64,000 nucleotides of DNA from Paenibacillus daejeonensis DSM 15491 (GCF_000378385.1 NZ_KB899677.1:1-64000), one strand, 5' to 3'. Shown: positions 9,350 to 18,952, counted from the first letter of the stretch. Translations and numbers: made by a program. The notes: generated by a model from the sequence alone, not told the origin.

Positions 9350-10204
9350 TTAGGACAGCTGATAGAATCGAATGGCCGTTTCGCCCAGAATCGCCCGCCG
9401 CTCTGCTTCGGAGTAGCCTGCAAGCGCACGGTTGGTTTCCTTCCATACCTTCGCATAATCCCCTGCCAGATTGGCTACGGGCCAGTCACTGCCAAACATC
9501 AGTCTGTCTGCCCCAAAGCAGATCATCGCATGCTCGATATAGGGCTTGAGATCTTCTGCAGACCATGTGTGCGGATCGGCAGCCGTATTGAGACCCGAGA
9601 GCTTGGCGTAGACATTGGGATACTGAGCCGTTTCTCGCAGCAGGGTCGCCCAAGGCTCCAGATGACGCTCGCGAATCTGCGGTTTCGCCAAATGATCAAT
9701 GACCAGACGCAGCTTCGGGAACCGTTCTGCCAACGTCGAGACATGCTCTAGATGACGCGGCAGTACAGCAACGACATCATACGTGTAGCCATGATCAGCC
9801 AACAGGCTCAGGCTCTCCAGCACAGCTGGCTGCAGAATCCAGTCCGGGTCACTCTCGTCATGAATGAGATGACGGATTCCCTTGAACTTGGGCCGGTTTC
9901 GCAGTGCTGCGAGCCGCGCAGCGGAGGCCTCGGGATCAAGAAGATCAATCCAGCCAACGATCCCCGCCACCCAAGCGTTCGATTCCGCAACCTCCAGCAA
10001 ATAATCCGTTTCGTTGTCGCTATGATCGGCCTGGACGATAACCGTCTGATCGATCCCGTGCTCCCGCAGCATGGGCTCCAGCTCTTCGGGGTGAAAATTG
10101 CGGAAAAGCTCGGGTTCATTGGGCGTGGGCCAGTAATAAGGCACACGATCAAAATTATAAAAATGCTGGTGCGCGTCAATGACGCGCGGTTTGTTCTCTG
10201 ACAT
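9350..10204 (-). CDS. amidohydrolase-2 family TIM-barrel hydrolase
   Basis: 284 residues of the COG3618 group, which contains sugar lactonases (L-fucono- and L-rhamnono-lactonase) and 2-pyrone-4,6-dicarboxylate hydrolase. The N-terminal metal motif is IDAHQHFYNF; later motifs are GIRHLIHDES, LRLVIDHLAKP and, near the end, FGSDWPVANL with the catalytic Asp. The start is set by GAGGAGGTAGACC. It begins 3 nt after the UbiD-like gene stops. Lactone hydrolysis next to a dehydrogenase and a decarboxylase suggests a short oxidative route for an organic acid, but nothing fixes the compound. Confidence 0.85.
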   Translation of the reverse strand: MSENKPRVIDAHQHFYNFDRVPYYWPTPNEPELFRNFHPEELEPMLREHGIDQTVIVQADHSDNETDYLLEVAESNAWVAGIVGWIDLLDPEASAARLAALRNRPKFKGIRHLIHDESDPDWILQPAVLESLSLLADHGYTYDVVAVLPRHLEHVSTLAERFPKLRLVIDHLAKPQIRERHLEPWATLLRETAQYPNVYAKLSGLNTAADPHTWSAEDLKPYIEHAMICFGADRLMFGSDWPVANLAGDYAKVWKETNRALAGYSEAERRAILGETAIRFYQLS

Positions 10205-10207
10205 GGT

Positions 10208-12052
10208 CTACCTCCTCGGTTTGGTTATCCCGCCTAGCACGCCTCCATCTTCAAAGAAACGACGAATCCCTGCCTCAGTCTGTGGATCAGGAATCAGCGG
10301 GGGCGCCTGGTGCGGCTTGGTACGCGCATCAATAATGACATTATCGCATCCCCAGTGCTTGTGACGGTAGGTGCTGCCTACGCCATGGATATCATGCGAC
10401 GGATTGCTGCGTGTAAACGTCACCCACAAAAAATTATTCAGCTCAGCACCCACAAAGGCGCTGTCATCGCACAAAATAATCATCGGACAGTCCGGCAAGC
10501 CGCCACGCGATTGGATGAAGGCTGACCAGTCTTCGATTTGCTCCATTGTGGCCGCTTCATCCCGGTATGCCGGGCCATCGATGGCCACGACGCCAGGCAG
10601 CACAACATGCGCCTCTTTGACCCCTGACAGCTCCCGCAACAGTTGCGGCACCTCACGGCACAGCTCTCTGCGTTTCGGACCGGCGGCAGCGAAGATCACT
10701 TTGCTGCCCATATTGAGCCCCTCACCGGAATAGTCCAGCGTATCAATCGTCGTCTTGGTCTGAAAATGCAAATCGCGCTGCAGATCCATCCGCTCCAGCA
10801 TGTAGGCGAAGAAGGCCTCCATATCGTGCGTGCTGATCGGCTGTTCCTGCTCTGCAGCAATGAACAGATACTTCGCCAGGCTCAGTTGGCCCGTCCCGAG
10901 AATTCGATTGGCAATCGTCAGAATTTCGGCAGGCCGCTGCACTTGCTCATACGGTGTATACCGTTCGCTGCCGATTGCGAGCAACAGCGGATGGACGCCA
11001 GCCGCATCCACAGCGTGGACTTCCTTGACCCCGCGAATCTCCTTGCTGATAGCCCCCCCAGTCAGCTCATGAATCAGCTCCCCGAACGAGGTGTCTTCCT
11101 GCGGTGGCCGCCCCACAACCGTAAACGGGAAGATCGCGCCGGACCGGGCAAATACCTTGTGCACCTTCATTACCGGAAACGGATGAACGAGACTATAGTA
11201 CCCCAGATGATCTCCGAACGGACCCTCCAGCTTGGTATCTTCGGGGTAGATTTCACCGGTAATCACAAAATCGGCATCCAGGCTGACACAATGTCCCTCA
11301 CAATAGCTGTACCGGAAGTGACGTCCCGCCAATAATCCGGCAAAAGTCAGTTCGCTCATCCCCTCCGGCAGCGGCATGACAGCCGACAGCGTATGCGCCG
11401 GTGGACCGCCAATGAAGCAGCTTACCTTGAGCGGTTGCCCCAGCCGGTTGGCCTTCTCTTGGTGAATGCCAATGCCCCGATGAATCTGATAATGAAGGCC
11501 AATCTCCTTGTTCAGCTCGTAATCATTGCCAGTGAGCTGAATGCGGTACATCCCGAGATTGGCATTCATCACGCCCGGCTTGTCCGGGTCTTCGGAATAA
11601 ACCTGCGGCAGGGTAACAAAAGCACCGCCATCCTCCGGCCAATGCTGAATCAGAGGCAGATCGGAAATCGAAATTTCCTCGAACCCGGGCGGCTTGTCCC
11701 CTGACGTCTTCACAGGGAGCGCCTTGCGGGCCGATAGGGCAGTTCCGAGCGACTGTACAGGTGTTTTGAAGCCGCCCATCGGATCGTTGCGCAGGTTGAT
11801 CACGCGTTGAGCCGCATCCCAGGTATCCCGGAATATGTACTTGCTGCGCTCGATAGTGCCGAACAAGTTGGAGACCGCGCGGAAGCGGCTACCTTTTACC
11901 CGTTCAAATAACAACGCAGGGCCGCCGGCCTCATAGACTTTCAAATGGATCGCTGCCATCTCCAGATAGGGATCAACCTCCTCCTGAATCCGGATCAGGT
12001 GCCCGGCCTTCTCCAGGTCATTCACACATTCTTCCATATTGCGATAGATCAT
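10208..12052 (-). CDS. UbiD-family decarboxylase (long form)
   Basis: Prenyl-FMN-dependent reversible decarboxylase family, 614 residues against about 490 in classical UbiD. The family core is clear: KLEGPFGDHLGYYSLVHPFP carries the E-x4-D pair of the active-site triad, preceded by SCFIGGPPAHTLSAVMPLPEG, and WGCDNVIIDART lies near the end. The extra length is mostly in the C-terminal third. A good GGAGTGG site precedes the ATG. First gene of the operon with the amidohydrolase and dehydrogenase. No UbiX flavin prenyltransferase, which supplies the cofactor, is in the window, so one is expected elsewhere. A role in ubiquinone synthesis is unlikely in this lineage; a catabolic decarboxylase is the better guess. 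Confidence 0.88.
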   Translation of the reverse strand: MIYRNMEECVNDLEKAGHLIRIQEEVDPYLEMAAIHLKVYEAGGPALLFERVKGSRFRAVSNLFGTIERSKYIFRDTWDAAQRVINLRNDPMGGFKTPVQSLGTALSARKALPVKTSGDKPPGFEEISISDLPLIQHWPEDGGAFVTLPQVYSEDPDKPGVMNANLGMYRIQLTGNDYELNKEIGLHYQIHRGIGIHQEKANRLGQPLKVSCFIGGPPAHTLSAVMPLPEGMSELTFAGLLAGRHFRYSYCEGHCVSLDADFVITGEIYPEDTKLEGPFGDHLGYYSLVHPFPVMKVHKVFARSGAIFPFTVVGRPPQEDTSFGELIHELTGGAISKEIRGVKEVHAVDAAGVHPLLLAIGSERYTPYEQVQRPAEILTIANRILGTGQLSLAKYLFIAAEQEQPISTHDMEAFFAYMLERMDLQRDLHFQTKTTIDTLDYSGEGLNMGSKVIFAAAGPKRRELCREVPQLLRELSGVKEAHVVLPGVVAIDGPAYRDEAATMEQIEDWSAFIQSRGGLPDCPMIILCDDSAFVGAELNNFLWVTFTRSNPSHDIHGVGSTYRHKHWGCDNVIIDARTKPHQAPPLIPDPQTEAGIRRFFEDGGVLGGITKPRR

Positions 12053-12214
12053 CCTGCCACTCCTTCTGTTCGAGAGCCCATTTGGTTTGTCCTTCTATTA
12101 TCAACCAGCGTTCTGGCCAGGTCAACATAGCCCGGGCGCTCTGCGATTCGCAGCCGCATGTTCGACCCTCAGCGCTCATATGAATGGATATGGACCTGAG
12201 AGGAGGACTCGCGC

Positions 12215-14131
12215 GTGAGCAAAACCGGCGATCCGATCGACCAAGCAATCCAACGCTTCATCCATGAACTTACAGATCTTCAGCAGCCGGATGGCTCCTG
12301 GCGATTCTGCTTTGATACCGGCACCAACGTGGATGCCTATGTCATTATTCTGCTGCGTTCCCTGGGCTCGGACGAAGAACCCCTGATCCGCCGCCTCCAT
12401 GCACGCATCCGGGCTCGCCAGCAGCGGGAGGGCTGCTGGCGGTTGTATCCCGACGATGACGAGGGTCATCTTTCCGCTACCATTGAAGCCTACTATGCAC
12501 TCCTATATTCAGGCTATAGCCAGCCAGACGACAAGCATATGCAGCGGGCACAGCGTTACATTACCAAGCGGGGCGGATTGCGCCGGGTCGAGGGGCTGAT
12601 GACGCAAGCTCTGCTCGCTGCAACTGGACAGATCAAATGGCCTCGTTCCATTACTTCGATTCCGCTGGAGATGCTGCTGCTGCCGCTGTCGTTTCCTGTG
12701 CAATTCTTTGACTTCTCCGGCTATGCACGGGTCCATCTGGCGCCGCTGCTGCTCATGGCTGACCATCAATTTGCGGTGCAAGGCGACGACTGGCCGGATC
12801 TTCACCAGCTGGTAGGCGGGGAGCGCAAGGATGGCAAGGCCGCCATGGAGCCCCGCTTGACAGTTACTGAGCACTCCGTTCATCAGCTGATGGACAGCGG
12901 GTTGAACCGGTTAATTGGCAGCCGGACCTCTCTTCACGAATCGGCATCCTCGCGTGCAGAGCAGTATATGCTGGAGCGAATTGAAGCCGACGGCACGCTG
13001 TACAGCTACGCCAGCAGCACCATTCTAATGATTTTTGCCCTGCTGGCACTGGAGTATGATCGTGACGACCCGGTGATTGTCCGGGCTGTGGAGGGGTTGA
13101 AGGGCATGGCCTATGAGCTGGACGAGGGCCTGATGATCCAGAACTCCCCTTCCGAGATCTGGGACACGGCGCTCTTGGCCTACGCGCTCCAGGAGGCGGG
13201 ACTGTCCGCAAGCCACCCAACGGTGCGGGCGGCATCCGATTATGTCCTGCGGCATCAGCACACCAAACCCGGCGACTGGCGGATTCACAATCCCGGGGCA
13301 GCGCCTGGGGGCTGGGGATTCTCCGAGAGCAATACCATCAACCCGGATGTCGATGATTCCACCGCTGCCCTCCGGGCGATTCAAGCACGCTCCCGTATGG
13401 AGGAGAGCACATTGAACGCCTGGAATCGCGGTTTGAGCTGGGTGATCTCCATGCAAAACAAGGATGGCGGCTGGCCCGCCTTCGAGAAGCACACCGACAA
13501 GCGTATGCTGACGTGGCTGGCTATCGAGGGTGCCGCCGCAGCGGCCATCGATCCGTCAGAGGCGGACTTGACCGGACGGACCTTGGAATATTTGGGCAAT
13601 TGGGCAGGACTGGAGATTGATCATCCGGTCGTCAAACGGGGGGCAGACTGGCTTATTCAGCATCAGGAGAAGGATGGCTCGTGGTATGGCCGATGGGGTA
13701 TCTGTTACATCTATGGGACGTGGGCCGCACTGACTGGACTTGCAGCTGCTGGTTTGCCGGACGATCACGATACCATCGAGCGGGGCATCAGGTGGCTCGC
13801 ATCCATCCAGCACAAGGACGGTGGCTGGGGCGAATCCTGCTTGAGCGATCAGCGCAAACGCTATGTGCCACTCGGGATCAGCACGCCTTCCCAGACCGCC
13901 TGGGCCGTCGATGCCCTCATTGCCGTTCACGAAGAGCCAACGGAATCCATCATGCGAGGTGTGCGGCGCCTGATCACATTGCTTGAAGGGGATGACCCCG
14001 CGCCAGGGAAATACCCGACCGGCGCTGCGCTGCCGGGCAGCTTCTACATCCATTATCACAGCTATAACCATATCTGGCCGCTGCTTGCGCTGGCGCACTA
14101 CCGCAGCAAGTACGGTCAGTTACCCAAGTAA
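12215..14131 (+). CDS. shc: squalene-hopene cyclase
   Basis: Membrane-associated class-II triterpene cyclase converting squalene to hopene/hopanol, 638 residues (the Alicyclobacillus enzyme has about 631). The protonating DXDD motif is DVDD at residues 378-381. Several QW repeats are visible, e.g. QQPDGSWRF, QNKDGGWPAF, QEKDGSWYGRWG and QHKDGGWGES, together with WGICYIYGTW. GTG start at 12215 after GAGAGGAGGACTCGC. It stands alone on the plus strand, divergent from the UbiD-like gene and ending one base before the convergent TVP38-type gene. No squalene-synthesis genes are nearby. Confidence 0.97.
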   Translation: MSKTGDPIDQAIQRFIHELTDLQQPDGSWRFCFDTGTNVDAYVIILLRSLGSDEEPLIRRLHARIRARQQREGCWRLYPDDDEGHLSATIEAYYALLYSGYSQPDDKHMQRAQRYITKRGGLRRVEGLMTQALLAATGQIKWPRSITSIPLEMLLLPLSFPVQFFDFSGYARVHLAPLLLMADHQFAVQGDDWPDLHQLVGGERKDGKAAMEPRLTVTEHSVHQLMDSGLNRLIGSRTSLHESASSRAEQYMLERIEADGTLYSYASSTILMIFALLALEYDRDDPVIVRAVEGLKGMAYELDEGLMIQNSPSEIWDTALLAYALQEAGLSASHPTVRAASDYVLRHQHTKPGDWRIHNPGAAPGGWGFSESNTINPDVDDSTAALRAIQARSRMEESTLNAWNRGLSWVISMQNKDGGWPAFEKHTDKRMLTWLAIEGAAAAAIDPSEADLTGRTLEYLGNWAGLEIDHPVVKRGADWLIQHQEKDGSWYGRWGICYIYGTWAALTGLAAAGLPDDHDTIERGIRWLASIQHKDGGWGESCLSDQRKRYVPLGISTPSQTAWAVDALIAVHEEPTESIMRGVRRLITLLEGDDPAPGKYPTGAALPGSFYIHYHSYNHIWPLLALAHYRSKYGQLPK

Positions 14132-14132
14132 C

Positions 14133-14843
14133 CTAATTGGTCTGTCTACGCAGATATACCTTGAAGTACCCAATATATACAAGTCCAATAAATACGCCAT
14201 AAACGGCTAGCGTAACGAGGATGCTTCGCGGATTGGCAAGCAGTTGGTTCCCCAGAATCGCGAACATCAGCATGGATGGGATTTTGCCCAGGGACGACGC
14301 AATGGCATAGGGCCAGAACCCCACCTTGCTCACGGCGCAATAGACATTAACAATGACGGAAGGGATGAAGGGAATTAGCCGAACAGCCAGGATGAACATA
14401 AAGGCACTCTTCTCAAACCATGCCGTGATGCGGCTCATCCACGACACCCGCGCCAGCAGTCGTTGACCCCAATCGTAGAGCAGCCAGCGCACCAGCACGA
14501 ACATCAGAATAGAAGCGGCCGAGGACCCGATCCAGGTATACACCGCTCCAAGCTGCAACCCGAAGGTTGCGCCCAGGATGCCGCCAATTAGCGGGTAAGG
14601 AATGACAGGAAATAAAGCCAGCAATGTAGCTACGCAGACAATGAGCAGTGGATGGACATCGCCGGCCTGCTCCAGCCAGCCGGTAATCTCTGTCCGGTAG
14701 AGCAGAATCCCCAAAATCGCAGCGCCATACAGCGCCAGAGACAGGAGACGCTGATACAGCGGTTTAGCGGGAGGCATCGGCAGCCTCACATGCTCAGGCG
14801 GGGACTGCTCACCGGATGGGTTGGACGGTGTGGAACGTTTCAT
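14133..14843 (-). CDS. TVP38/TMEM64 (DedA-like) membrane protein
   Basis: Integral membrane protein of 236 residues. A polar, proline-rich 30-residue N-terminus is followed by about six hydrophobic segments. The VTT/SNARE-associated region is seen in PVIPYPLIGGILGATFGLQLGAVYTWIGSSAASI split over two segments, and in the second re-entrant motif RLIPFIPSVIVNVYCAVSKV. Family members are linked to lipid scrambling or transport of anionic lipid carriers; the exact role here is unknown. Convergent with squalene-hopene cyclase with a one-base gap, so the two terminators would have to lie inside the opposing genes. Confidence 0.82.
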   Translation of the reverse strand: MKRSTPSNPSGEQSPPEHVRLPMPPAKPLYQRLLSLALYGAAILGILLYRTEITGWLEQAGDVHPLLIVCVATLLALFPVIPYPLIGGILGATFGLQLGAVYTWIGSSAASILMFVLVRWLLYDWGQRLLARVSWMSRITAWFEKSAFMFILAVRLIPFIPSVIVNVYCAVSKVGFWPYAIASSLGKIPSMLMFAILGNQLLANPRSILVTLAVYGVFIGLVYIGYFKVYLRRQTN

Positions 14844-14986
14844 GTATGTCTCCTTCCCGGAAGTCTATCTCTTTATTGTAGCCAACTCCTCGCCCCGGGG
14901 CCAGTCCTGCAGCTTTTGTCATCTGCACATTTACAATGTGGTACAGTAGATGTACACACCCTACCGCTTCAGGAGGCTTTCGTATC

Positions 14987-16582
14987 ATGGAAGAACACAA
15001 GCAACTGGCATCTACAAAACTTCGATTGTTCATCCCCTCCGTACGCAGCATCCGTCTGACTTTCAAGGCCGGTCAATATGTGCAGTGGAGCACCCGCCGC
15101 AGATATGTCCTGATTATGATTACACATGGCAGGGCCGAGGCAACCGTGGATAGCAAGACCTATCTGCTCCGGCAGCGTCAGGCCTTCTTGCTGCCACCCG
15201 GCACTCCGATTCAAGGCCGAATCACAGATGGCGCTGTAATGACCTGTCATGTGCTTCTCTTTACCTGCCTGCAGGTCGCACGACAATCCGGACTATGGAA
15301 CGCTCAGCCAGCTAAGCTACCCTTGGCCATGGATACAGACCTCGCCATCCTCACTGGCGACATCATTCATTCATTTGAATCCCATCGCCAGGCAACGCTT
15401 GGACAGGAGCTGGCTCTAATGCTGCAGCGCTGGCAGGCAACCGTGAATGAGGTCCCATCTGCTCCGGGTGGCTTGCAGCGAGCGATCGATTATATGGAAA
15501 GACATTTTGACCAGCAGCTACAACTGGAGCAGTTGGCTGCTATGGCCGGCTATAGTGTGAATCATTTTTCCAAGCTGTTCAAATCTGCGACTCACCTTAC
15601 GCCGGCAGCCTACTTAACCGGGCAGAGGATGGAACGGGCCAAGCAGCTTCTTCTCACGCCGCTCTCTATGAAGGAAGTTGCCCGCCAGGTTGGCTACCGG
15701 GACGAGCACTATTTTAGCCGCGTGTTCAAGCAGTCCTCGGGCGTCGCCCCCACGCGCTACGTCAAGACCCGCTACCGCCGGGTCGCCGCCCTCTATTATG
15801 GCATGGACGACTGTCTTCACACCCTTGGGATAGAGCCTGTAGCCTCTCTCTCCTATGCTAGACGCGTAGTGGAGCCTGAGGGCTTCCCAGTGGTGGAACC
15901 GCGCAGCCATACGCTGCCGCTTGATAGTATCGGAATTGATTATGAAGCGCTTCTACGTGCCAAGCCCGAGCTGATAGTCACCAATGAACAGTTGTCTGAC
16001 GAAGCCGACCGGCTCCGGGAGATTGCTCCACTGGCTATGCTTCAACATTCCTACGACTGCACGGTTACCATCAGGCTTCTCGGTCGGCTGCTGTGCCGGG
16101 AGCAGGAATCCGAGCAGTGGCTGGACCAATTCTCCCGTCAGCGCGAGCAGGTCAGGGCACGAATAGCGGAACGTTTGGGCTCCCCAACCGCCTGTTTCGT
16201 CCGCGTCTCCAGCAGTGGAATGCGTCTATATGGCCCACGTAGCCAGACTGGGGTGTTGCTCTATGGTGACCTTGGCCTGACACCTCCCGAACCATTAAGT
16301 GAACAACTCTGGGCCAGAGAGTTGACCGTGGACGAGCTTGCTGCGATGCGGCCTGCGCATCTGTTCCTCATGACGGATCCAACACGAGAGGCGTTGCAGC
16401 TGCTGCGAACGATACAGGACCGCGAGGATTGGCTCACTATGGAGCCGTTCCGCCTGCAACGGCTCTACCCTGCCAGTAATTATCTCTATGCCTTGCTGGG
16501 CACCCGTAGCAGGATCGCTGTCATCCAACATGCCTGCATGCAGCTTGGCGTCGACGTGAAGGAGATTCTCCAAGAGAACTGA
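14987..16582 (+). CDS. AraC regulator fused to a siderophore-binding domain (Btr-like)
   Basis: 531 residues. N-terminal cupin-like segment (1-140), then two AraC helix-turn-helix motifs (about 155-255: LEQLAAMAGYSVNHFSKLFK, MKEVARQVGYRDEHYFSRVF), then a C-terminal periplasmic-binding-protein fold (about 270-530). That is the architecture of Btr of B. subtilis, which senses a ferric siderophore in the cytoplasm and activates uptake genes. The ATG at 14987 follows AGGAGG at 14971-14976. The next gene downstream is a Fur-boxed siderophore-binding lipoprotein, its obvious target. The ligand is not determinable from sequence. Confidence 0.9.
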   Translation: MEEHKQLASTKLRLFIPSVRSIRLTFKAGQYVQWSTRRRYVLIMITHGRAEATVDSKTYLLRQRQAFLLPPGTPIQGRITDGAVMTCHVLLFTCLQVARQSGLWNAQPAKLPLAMDTDLAILTGDIIHSFESHRQATLGQELALMLQRWQATVNEVPSAPGGLQRAIDYMERHFDQQLQLEQLAAMAGYSVNHFSKLFKSATHLTPAAYLTGQRMERAKQLLLTPLSMKEVARQVGYRDEHYFSRVFKQSSGVAPTRYVKTRYRRVAALYYGMDDCLHTLGIEPVASLSYARRVVEPEGFPVVEPRSHTLPLDSIGIDYEALLRAKPELIVTNEQLSDEADRLREIAPLAMLQHSYDCTVTIRLLGRLLCREQESEQWLDQFSRQREQVRARIAERLGSPTACFVRVSSSGMRLYGPRSQTGVLLYGDLGLTPPEPLSEQLWARELTVDELAAMRPAHLFLMTDPTREALQLLRTIQDREDWLTMEPFRLQRLYPASNYLYALLGTRSRIAVIQHACMQLGVDVKEILQEN

Positions 16583-16628
16583 GGGAGATTCTCCATTGCA
16601 CCAGCTTGTGTCTCGACTTACTATTATT

Positions 16629-16647
16629 GATAATGATTTTCATTATT
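16629..16647 (+). promoter_or_regulatory. Fur box
   Basis: GATAATGATTTTCATTATT matches 16 of 19 positions of the classical Fur consensus (GATAATGATAATCATTATC). It lies 26 nt before the siderophore-binding lipoprotein start, so iron repression of that gene is expected. Confidence 0.88.
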
Positions 16648-16672
16648 AAATAGTAAAGGGGAAATTTAGTTC

Positions 16673-17635
16673 ATGCGTCAACTTGGTATTGTCTATGTAC
16701 TCCTCCTAGTCCTCCTGCTCGCGGCATGCGGTGGCGGTCAGTCGGGCAACAATGCTGCTTCACCCGAGGCACCTGCAGACTCGGAGGTGCGAACGATCTC
16801 ACATATGATGGGTGATACCGAGGTGCCTGCGAAGATTGAGCGTCCCGTCGTTCTCTCCGCTGCTTATGCGGACCATTTGCTGACCATTGGAGAGAAACCC
16901 TATGGGATTAACGTTGAAGCCCGTTACGGTGGCGATTATCCGCCGTACCTGGAAGAACAGCTTGCTGGCACAGCCTTGGTAGGCTCCGCCGACGAGCCGA
17001 ATCTGGAAGCCATACTCGAGCTCGATCCCGATGTTATTTTAATCGAAAGCCGGACGGCCGAGTCGACTTATGACGAGTTGAGCAAAATCGCTCCGACCCT
17101 CGTGCTCGGTCACGAATGGCTGGCGTATGAGGACGACCCTACGGCTTGGACGCTGGATTTGTTGAAAATAGCGGAGCTCTATGGTAAAGAAGACCTCGCC
17201 CGGGAGAAAATCGAGCAACTTGAGCTCAAAACAGCCGAGGCCCGCCTGACGATCGAAGCATTGGACGACAAACGGATGGCATATCTGCGTGTCCGCGAGA
17301 AGACGATTCAGATTTATGCCGCCAAAGGTCATCCGATGAACACATTGCTGTATCATGATTTGGGTTTCGAGCCAGCCTCTTTGACACCTGAGGAGCAGCG
17401 GGAAGATCTATCTCTTGAGGTTGTATCTGACCTGGATGCTTCCATCATCTTCCTGGAGGTGGATCCAAACGGTTTGGATAACCTCGCAAGCATGCGGGAG
17501 AGCGCCTTGTGGGCGCAAGTGCCTGCTGTTGCTGAAGAAGGCCTATATGAGACCGATTCTTTCTGGCTCTTCAAAGGTTGGGGTGCTATCGGCCGTGAAG
17601 CCATCATCGATGACATCTTGTCCTGGTTATCTTAA
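16673..17635 (+). CDS. ferric-siderophore-binding lipoprotein
   Basis: Cell-surface receptor of a siderophore ABC importer (FecB/FhuD fold), 320 residues. Signal peptide with lipobox LLAAC at residues 15-19, then Gly/Ser/Asn tether. Family landmarks are GDTEVPAKIERPVVL, LEAILELDPDVILIE, ELSKIAPTLVL and VSDLDASIIFLEVD. Start fixed by AAAGGGGAAA and a Fur box just upstream. No permease or ATPase follows; the next gene is unrelated, so the receptor probably uses channel subunits encoded elsewhere. Its regulator is the Btr-like gene directly upstream. Confidence 0.93.
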   Translation: MRQLGIVYVLLLVLLLAACGGGQSGNNAASPEAPADSEVRTISHMMGDTEVPAKIERPVVLSAAYADHLLTIGEKPYGINVEARYGGDYPPYLEEQLAGTALVGSADEPNLEAILELDPDVILIESRTAESTYDELSKIAPTLVLGHEWLAYEDDPTAWTLDLLKIAELYGKEDLAREKIEQLELKTAEARLTIEALDDKRMAYLRVREKTIQIYAAKGHPMNTLLYHDLGFEPASLTPEEQREDLSLEVVSDLDASIIFLEVDPNGLDNLASMRESALWAQVPAVAEEGLYETDSFWLFKGWGAIGREAIIDDILSWLS

Positions 17636-17679
17636 TCTATTTTCCTATGTCAAAAGACCTTGATTTTCCAATTCCACCC

Positions 17680-17708
17680 TTCCCAAACCATGACTTCTAT
17701 CCTATAAT
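17680..17708 (+). promoter_or_regulatory. sigma-A promoter of the 17759 stalk-protein gene
   Basis: -35 TTCCCA (17680-17685), 17-bp spacer, -10 TATAAT (17703-17708), about 50 nt before the start codon. Confidence 0.6.
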
Positions 17709-17758
17709 TAAGCATGGAATGACAAAATTCACCATTGGAAGAGAGTGGAGATCAACAA

Positions 17759-18952
17759 ATGAAACGTGTAACACCGCTAGCCTTGCTGCTTGCCCTTGTG
17801 ATTCTGTTCAGTGTGGCAGCTCCCCCTCCGGCGGTCGCGGCCAAAACCGAGACCGCCGTTTTTGTGAACGGCGTACGAGTGAAGTATGCGCAAGCCCCCG
17901 TTGTCCGTGAAGGCGCAACGCTGGTATCTGCCCGTGAGACGTTAGAAGCGATGGGCCTGGCTTTTAGCTGGGACCAAGCCAACCGTCGCATTCTTGGCAT
18001 CAGTAAAACTGGCGAGACCACGGTTGCCATTGTGGTCGGCGAGCTGACAGCAACCATTAATGGTATCTCCCTGATGCTGGGTGTACCGGCCCAGGAGGTC
18101 AACGGACGCATCATGGTTCCCTTGCGGTTTATCAGCGATAGTCTGGGAGCCACGCTAGCTGTATCCGGCCAGCAGATCAAGCTGACTACCAACCAGCCGA
18201 GCAAAGGCGCTTACTACACCGGACTGCCGCTGGAAATCACGAATACGTACGTCCGCAATCGCAGCCAGTTGCCGCTGACAATCGCTTATGAGGAATATGC
18301 TTCCAACGATACGCACTTCTACACCTTCACTCGTACACTTCGCGTCGAGCCCGGCCAGAAGGGTGTCTTCAAGCTCTCTTCGCTTATGCCCGGACAGTCC
18401 TTCCGGGAGGATTACAGCGACTACATGTTCCTCGGCCGGAATATCGTCAGCGCCGCGAATGACGGCAGTGATCCAGTGCAGAGCAAGAGCTATGCAGCGA
18501 TCAAGAAACGCCATGATAACGGTACCTATGCGAATCAGCTGGAGGATGCCCTGTACAAGCAATGGGAAAAGCAATGGCAGGCTTACCGCCAGGAGCTGAA
18601 GAAGCAACTGGCCGCCAATAACAATGTCCCGCTCCGGGTGCAGAACTCTTATATCAGCTATGGCATCCTGGATCAGCCCGAGGCGAACATTTCCTTTGCC
18701 AATCTGACCGAGAAACGCATCGTTGCGTTTGATCTGACCTTCGAGCTGTATGATGCTTATGGCAAACCAGCCAAGGGTAGCTTGACCCAATCCCACCGCT
18801 TCGACGGGATGGTCTCCTCAACCAATCATGCTTCTGGCGAATCGTATACGTACACCTGGGATTTGTTCTGGTTCGACCGGGCCTATAGCATCCGTAACGT
18901 CCGGATTACACAAGTGGCTTATTCCGACGGAACGACTTGGAAGCGCAAGTAA
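17759..18952 (+). CDS. secreted copper-amine-oxidase-N (stalk) domain protein
   Basis: Secreted protein of 397 residues. Signal peptide of about 28 residues ending near AVAA, then a Cu_amine_oxidN1 repeat pair (about 35-145) with the typical ATLVSARETLEAMGLAFSW and GRIMVPLRFISDSLGA. The C-terminal 240 residues form a beta-rich region ending ISYGILDQPEANISFANLTE and a Trp/Tyr-rich tail. I cannot name that domain with confidence. No enzyme active site is visible; in Paenibacillaceae these modules usually act as cell-wall or exopolymer attachment units. ATG 17759 chosen over TTG 17735 because of the AGAGTGGAG site and the signal peptide. Monocistronic. Confidence 0.82.
   Translation: MKRVTPLALLLALVILFSVAAPPPAVAAKTETAVFVNGVRVKYAQAPVVREGATLVSARETLEAMGLAFSWDQANRRILGISKTGETTVAIVVGELTATINGISLMLGVPAQEVNGRIMVPLRFISDSLGATLAVSGQQIKLTTNQPSKGAYYTGLPLEITNTYVRNRSQLPLTIAYEEYASNDTHFYTFTRTLRVEPGQKGVFKLSSLMPGQSFREDYSDYMFLGRNIVSAANDGSDPVQSKSYAAIKKRHDNGTYANQLEDALYKQWEKQWQAYRQELKKQLAANNNVPLRVQNSYISYGILDQPEANISFANLTEKRIVAFDLTFELYDAYGKPAKGSLTQSHRFDGMVSSTNHASGESYTYTWDLFWFDRAYSIRNVRITQVAYSDGTTWKRK

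Noticed and set aside
8142-9353. 403-codon plus-strand open frame
   Set aside because: Lies antisense to the zinc dehydrogenase gene, lacks a ribosome site and any protein family; a by-product of GC-rich coding on the other strand.
12215-14843. A hopanoid operon joining the cyclase and the TVP38-type gene
   Set aside because: The genes are convergent on opposite strands; adjacency alone is no evidence of a shared pathway.
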